Assembly (NCBI GenBank): GCA_002729015.1
Contig: PBVO01000052.1
Coordinates: forward strand, 24,620 to 33,288
DNA: 8,669 nucleotides
Direction: 5' to 3'
DNA from: Candidatus Poribacteria bacterium
GTDB taxonomy: Bacteria; Poribacteria; WGA-4E; UBA9662
Shown here: piece after piece, positions 6,041-8,669 of the stretch
Layout: every line of letters starts with the position of its first letter
How positions within the stretch are numbered: position 1 is the stretch's first letter
Notes under the pieces: model-generated
What the model was told of the DNA's origin: nothing
The model's input: only the letters and a program-made list of their open reading frames with translations
Database searches by the model: none
Position numbers and translations under genes: made by a program

Positions 6041-7453
6041 ATGCGTAAAAGAGAATTAATTGAAATGCAAATAGTCAATCAGCGGAATCTATTAGGATTG
6101 GCTGTTTTTGGACTGATGGTCATCTTTTTTCAAATTGATCGACATATTTGGGCTGAAAGCAGTATTGTTGTGGATCAATCTGAGTCCATGACTTTGGATA
6201 AATGTCTTGAGTTAGCACTTCAAAACTCTACCAGCATCAAAAATAGCCAAATCAATATTGCATTACAAAACTTGCGTATTAAAGATGCTCGTTCTAATTT
6301 TTACCCTAATTTTAGCCTAGGTGGTAACTATACTCTATCTGATCAACTCCGTAAAATCCAACGCCAGAGGGAAAATTTAGATAAAGATACGTTTGTGTTG
6401 TTAGAGCGAGGAGAAAACTACAATTTTGGTTTGTCAGGACGTTATACAATTTGGGATTATGGCCAGAGGGGCCTTAATCTTTTACGAGAAGAAGAATCAT
6501 TAGAATCTCAGAAAAGCCGAAACGAACGCATTCGGCAAAATTTGATTTATGATGTTACCCAAGCCTTCTACAATGTACTAAAAGCGCAATCTTTGGTGGA
6601 AGTAGATAAAGAAGTCCTTCAAAGATCCAGAGATAATCGCCAAAGAGTTGAAGCTTTTGTTAAAGCTGGAATACAGATTGAAGCAGATGTAGCAGCGGCT
6701 CAAGTGAGAGAGGCCAATGATGAATTAAACTTGCTTAACAATCAAAATCAACTTGATATTGCTTTGGCACGTCTGCCTCGAGTGATGGGATTTGACCCTA
6801 GTGTTCGTATCAATATTACGAAAGTTGAGGAGGAACTGAATCAAGTCTCATTGCCAAGTATTACGCTGGATAAAGCTATTGAAAAAGCCCTAAAAGATAG
6901 ACCTGAATTTGCTGAAAATTCTGCTAGCCAAAAGAGATTGCGGTATTCGCTTAAACTCGCCCGAATTGACCGATTGCCAACAGTTGATGTGGAGTATTCA
7001 CATAACATGGATTTAGATGCTTATTTTGATGACTTCTTTGATACTTATGAACACTTGGAACATTTGAGGGATTGGCGTGCTGCTGCGACACTTAACTTTC
7101 CCTTATTTGACGCGGGTATTCGCAGGCGTCAAGTCGAGACTGCCGAATTACAGATTCAGCAGAACCAAGAAACGATCGAAGACTTGAAACGCAGCATTGC
7201 TCTCGAAACTCGTCAGTCATACCTTAACCTGACTAGAGCGGTAAAAGCGACAGAGATCGCTGAGAAACAAGTGACTAATGCCCGACTCAACTTGGATGTT
7301 ACTAAAGGCCGATACGAACTTGAGCGTGCCTTTTTGCTAGAGTTGTTACAAGCACAAACCGATTATGCAAGTGCTTTAACTAATCAAGTTCGTTCTTTCT
7401 ACGAATATAAAATCGCACGTACAGAACTGCAGAGAGCTATGGGAGATTTATAA
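6041..7453 (+). CDS. TolC-family outer-membrane efflux protein (470 aa)
   Basis: This is a trimeric outer-membrane channel that provides the exit duct of tripartite exporters. The N-terminus has a basic start (MRKR), a hydrophobic core at about 16-30 and a probable signal-peptidase site after IWA (residue 38). Two homologous OEP halves follow: MTLDKCLELALQNS at 50-63 opens the first, with YPNFSLGGNYT at 88-98 as a barrel strand; ITLDKAIEKAL (about 274-284) opens the second, with LPTVDVEYS (312-320) and TLNFPLFDAGIRRRQV (350-365) as the matching strand and helix start. Long helices with heptad character lie between. The protein ends in RAMGDL, like many family members, and the length is typical. 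ATG 6041 is preferred; ATG 6065 (shorter n-region) is a fair alternative, and TTG 6002 is unlikely. The adaptor gene starts 2 bp after the stop, so the two are co-transcribed. Transported substrate unknown. Confidence 0.93.
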   Translation: MRKRELIEMQIVNQRNLLGLAVFGLMVIFFQIDRHIWAESSIVVDQSESMTLDKCLELALQNSTSIKNSQINIALQNLRIKDARSNFYPNFSLGGNYTLSDQLRKIQRQRENLDKDTFVLLERGENYNFGLSGRYTIWDYGQRGLNLLREEESLESQKSRNERIRQNLIYDVTQAFYNVLKAQSLVEVDKEVLQRSRDNRQRVEAFVKAGIQIEADVAAAQVREANDELNLLNNQNQLDIALARLPRVMGFDPSVRINITKVEEELNQVSLPSITLDKAIEKALKDRPEFAENSASQKRLRYSLKLARIDRLPTVDVEYSHNMDLDAYFDDFFDTYEHLEHLRDWRAAATLNFPLFDAGIRRRQVETAELQIQQNQETIEDLKRSIALETRQSYLNLTRAVKATEIAEKQVTNARLNLDVTKGRYELERAFLLELLQAQTDYASALTNQVRSFYEYKIARTELQRAMGDL

Positions 7454-7455
7454 AA

Positions 7456-8669
7456 ATGCAGCACCGAATTTGGGGAGCAATTCTTGTTGCTTTCACTCTA
7501 ATTAGCGCTGGGTGCGATAGAATCCCAATAGGGAAGAAAAAACAGGATACAGAACACAAAACTGAAATGGTTCGTGTTGGTGAATTTAGAGTAAAGATTC
7601 GAGAAACTGGTAACTTGGAGCCATTAGTTTCCGTTGAGGTCAAATCAAATGTGTCTGGCGAGATTGAACAACTGCTGATCGAAGAAGGTGATTATGTTGA
7701 AAAAGGCCAAGAACTCTTACGCCTTGATGATGAGCAGGTTTCTGAGCGAAGAAAGCAGGCGCAAGCAAATCTTGGATCTTCCAGAGCTTCTTTGGAACAG
7801 GCTCGATCACAAACTTTTTTGACCGAAAAACGACAATCCAGTGATATCCAACAACTCAAAAATGCTGTTAAATCGGCAGAGGCCACTTTAGCTTCTGTGG
7901 AAGCTACTGCTACGCAGCAATTGAGCAGTGCTAAAACTGATATTGAACGTAGCAGAAATATGTTAGAGCAAGACCGGATTGCTCTTAGCCAAGCCAAAAT
8001 AACTCTTCAACAAGCTGAAATTCAGCTCGAACAGAATCAAGCCAACGAATCCTCTGCGAAAATTGAATTTGATAATGTTAGTGCTGAATACGACAGACAA
8101 AAAGACTTATACACCAAAAAGTATGTTTCTAAAAAATCCTTAGAAGATGCTGAACTTCGTTTATCGCAGGTAAAATCCTCTTATCAAACTGCGCAGAAAA
8201 ATGTAACTTCTCAGACCAAATCTATAGAATCTCAGAAGCGAAATATCGAAGCTCGAGATCGAGCTATTGCTAACAGGCAAGCAACCATTCGATTGCAAGA
8301 ACAGAATCTAGGAACGATAAAGACATCACAAGAAGCCAATACAGAACGCAGCAAAGCTGATTTAGAATCAGCCAAAATCCGATTACAGCAGGCACTTGAA
8401 ACGGTTGAGCAAGAGACTTCGGTTAGTATAAATTCGGAGATTCAAGCACAGTCTGGATTACTACGTGCCGAAAGTGCTTTGCAGTCAATTGACGATGAGC
8501 TTGGCTGGACTGTGGTTAAGGCTCCACTATCAGGCCGTGTCACGCGATTAGCATTTGAAGAAGGCGAGATTGTAATGGGATCCCGATCAGGTTATGGTTC
8601 TCAAGGCCCAGCTATTTTGGTGATTTCAGATCTGTCCAAAATGGTGGTAAAAACAAGGATTAACGAAGC
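7456..8669 (+). CDS. HlyD/MacA-type periplasmic adaptor lipoprotein with very long coiled-coil hairpin (partial)
   Basis: This membrane-fusion protein links an inner-membrane pump to the outer-membrane channel; 404 residues are visible and the C-terminus lies beyond the window. Residues 1-20 form a lipoprotein signal with a lipobox-like SAGC (Cys20), and Asp21 at +2 matches the inner-membrane retention rule known in E. coli. The lipoyl/barrel-sandwich domain is split: first half at about 52-92 (VSGEIEQLLIEEGDYVEKGQ), second half from 351 (WTVVKAPLSGRVTRLAFEEG) to about 392. Between them, residues 94-349 are an uninterrupted Ala/Gln/Glu/Lys-rich helical hairpin with no proline. Its tip carries Arg214, Leu218 and Ser225, the R-x3-L-x6-S pattern that docks adaptors to TolC-type channels. 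The ATG is 2 bp after the upstream stop, with GGGAG (7441-7445) inside the end of that gene. An ABC (MacB-like) or RND pump gene probably follows. Confidence 0.92.
   Translation, partial: MQHRIWGAILVAFTLISAGCDRIPIGKKKQDTEHKTEMVRVGEFRVKIRETGNLEPLVSVEVKSNVSGEIEQLLIEEGDYVEKGQELLRLDDEQVSERRKQAQANLGSSRASLEQARSQTFLTEKRQSSDIQQLKNAVKSAEATLASVEATATQQLSSAKTDIERSRNMLEQDRIALSQAKITLQQAEIQLEQNQANESSAKIEFDNVSAEYDRQKDLYTKKYVSKKSLEDAELRLSQVKSSYQTAQKNVTSQTKSIESQKRNIEARDRAIANRQATIRLQEQNLGTIKTSQEANTERSKADLESAKIRLQQALETVEQETSVSINSEIQAQSGLLRAESALQSIDDELGWTVVKAPLSGRVTRLAFEEGEIVMGSRSGYGSQGPAILVISDLSKMVVKTRINE

Noticed and set aside
7692..7997. Antisense reading frame of about 100 codons on the minus strand inside the adaptor gene
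   Set aside because: It lies opposite the repetitive Gln/Glu/Ala/Ser-rich coiled-coil codons, which rarely yield stops in reverse; its Cys/Ser/Leu-rich translation has no recognisable family.

Overview
The window comes from an AT-rich bacterial genome (roughly 40% GC by eye). A Gram-negative (diderm) cell envelope is clear from three proteins: a TonB-dependent outer-membrane receptor ending in Phe, a TolC-type outer-membrane efflux protein, and a lipoprotein periplasmic adaptor. No rRNA, tRNA or other phylogenetic marker is present, so I do not name a phylum. I see no mobile element, CRISPR array or RNA gene.

Left part (1-3396): two divergent genes share a 199-bp control region (672-870). 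To the left, on the minus strand and cut by the window edge, is a PLP-dependent DegT/DnrJ/EryC1/StrS-type aminotransferase. To the right is an 841-residue protein that I can only place as a TRAFAC-type GTPase with a complete set of G motifs, behind about 400 residues of unrecognised helical sequence and an N-terminal CPxCG knuckle. It is the least explained gene here. Its motif pattern recalls the 'double-GTPase 2' (DO-GTPase2) domains described from predicted biological-conflict systems, but no partner GTPase is visible.

Middle and right (3464-8669): a TonB-dependent receptor gene runs leftward, convergent with the GTPase gene across a 67-bp gap. A 282-bp divergent control region (5759-6040) separates it from a rightward operon. 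That operon encodes a TolC-family outer-membrane channel and, after a 2-bp gap, a HlyD/MacA-type membrane-fusion adaptor that runs off the window end. The inner-membrane pump (ABC or RND) is expected just beyond the edge.

How they may work together: the adaptor carries the R-x3-L-x6-S hairpin-tip signature used to dock on TolC-like channels, so the two rightward genes very likely form the outer part of a tripartite exporter. The receptor is positioned to be co-regulated with it from the shared intergenic region, as in import/export pairs for one small molecule such as a siderophore; that link is inference. The aminotransferase and GTPase have no evident biochemical link to the transport genes.
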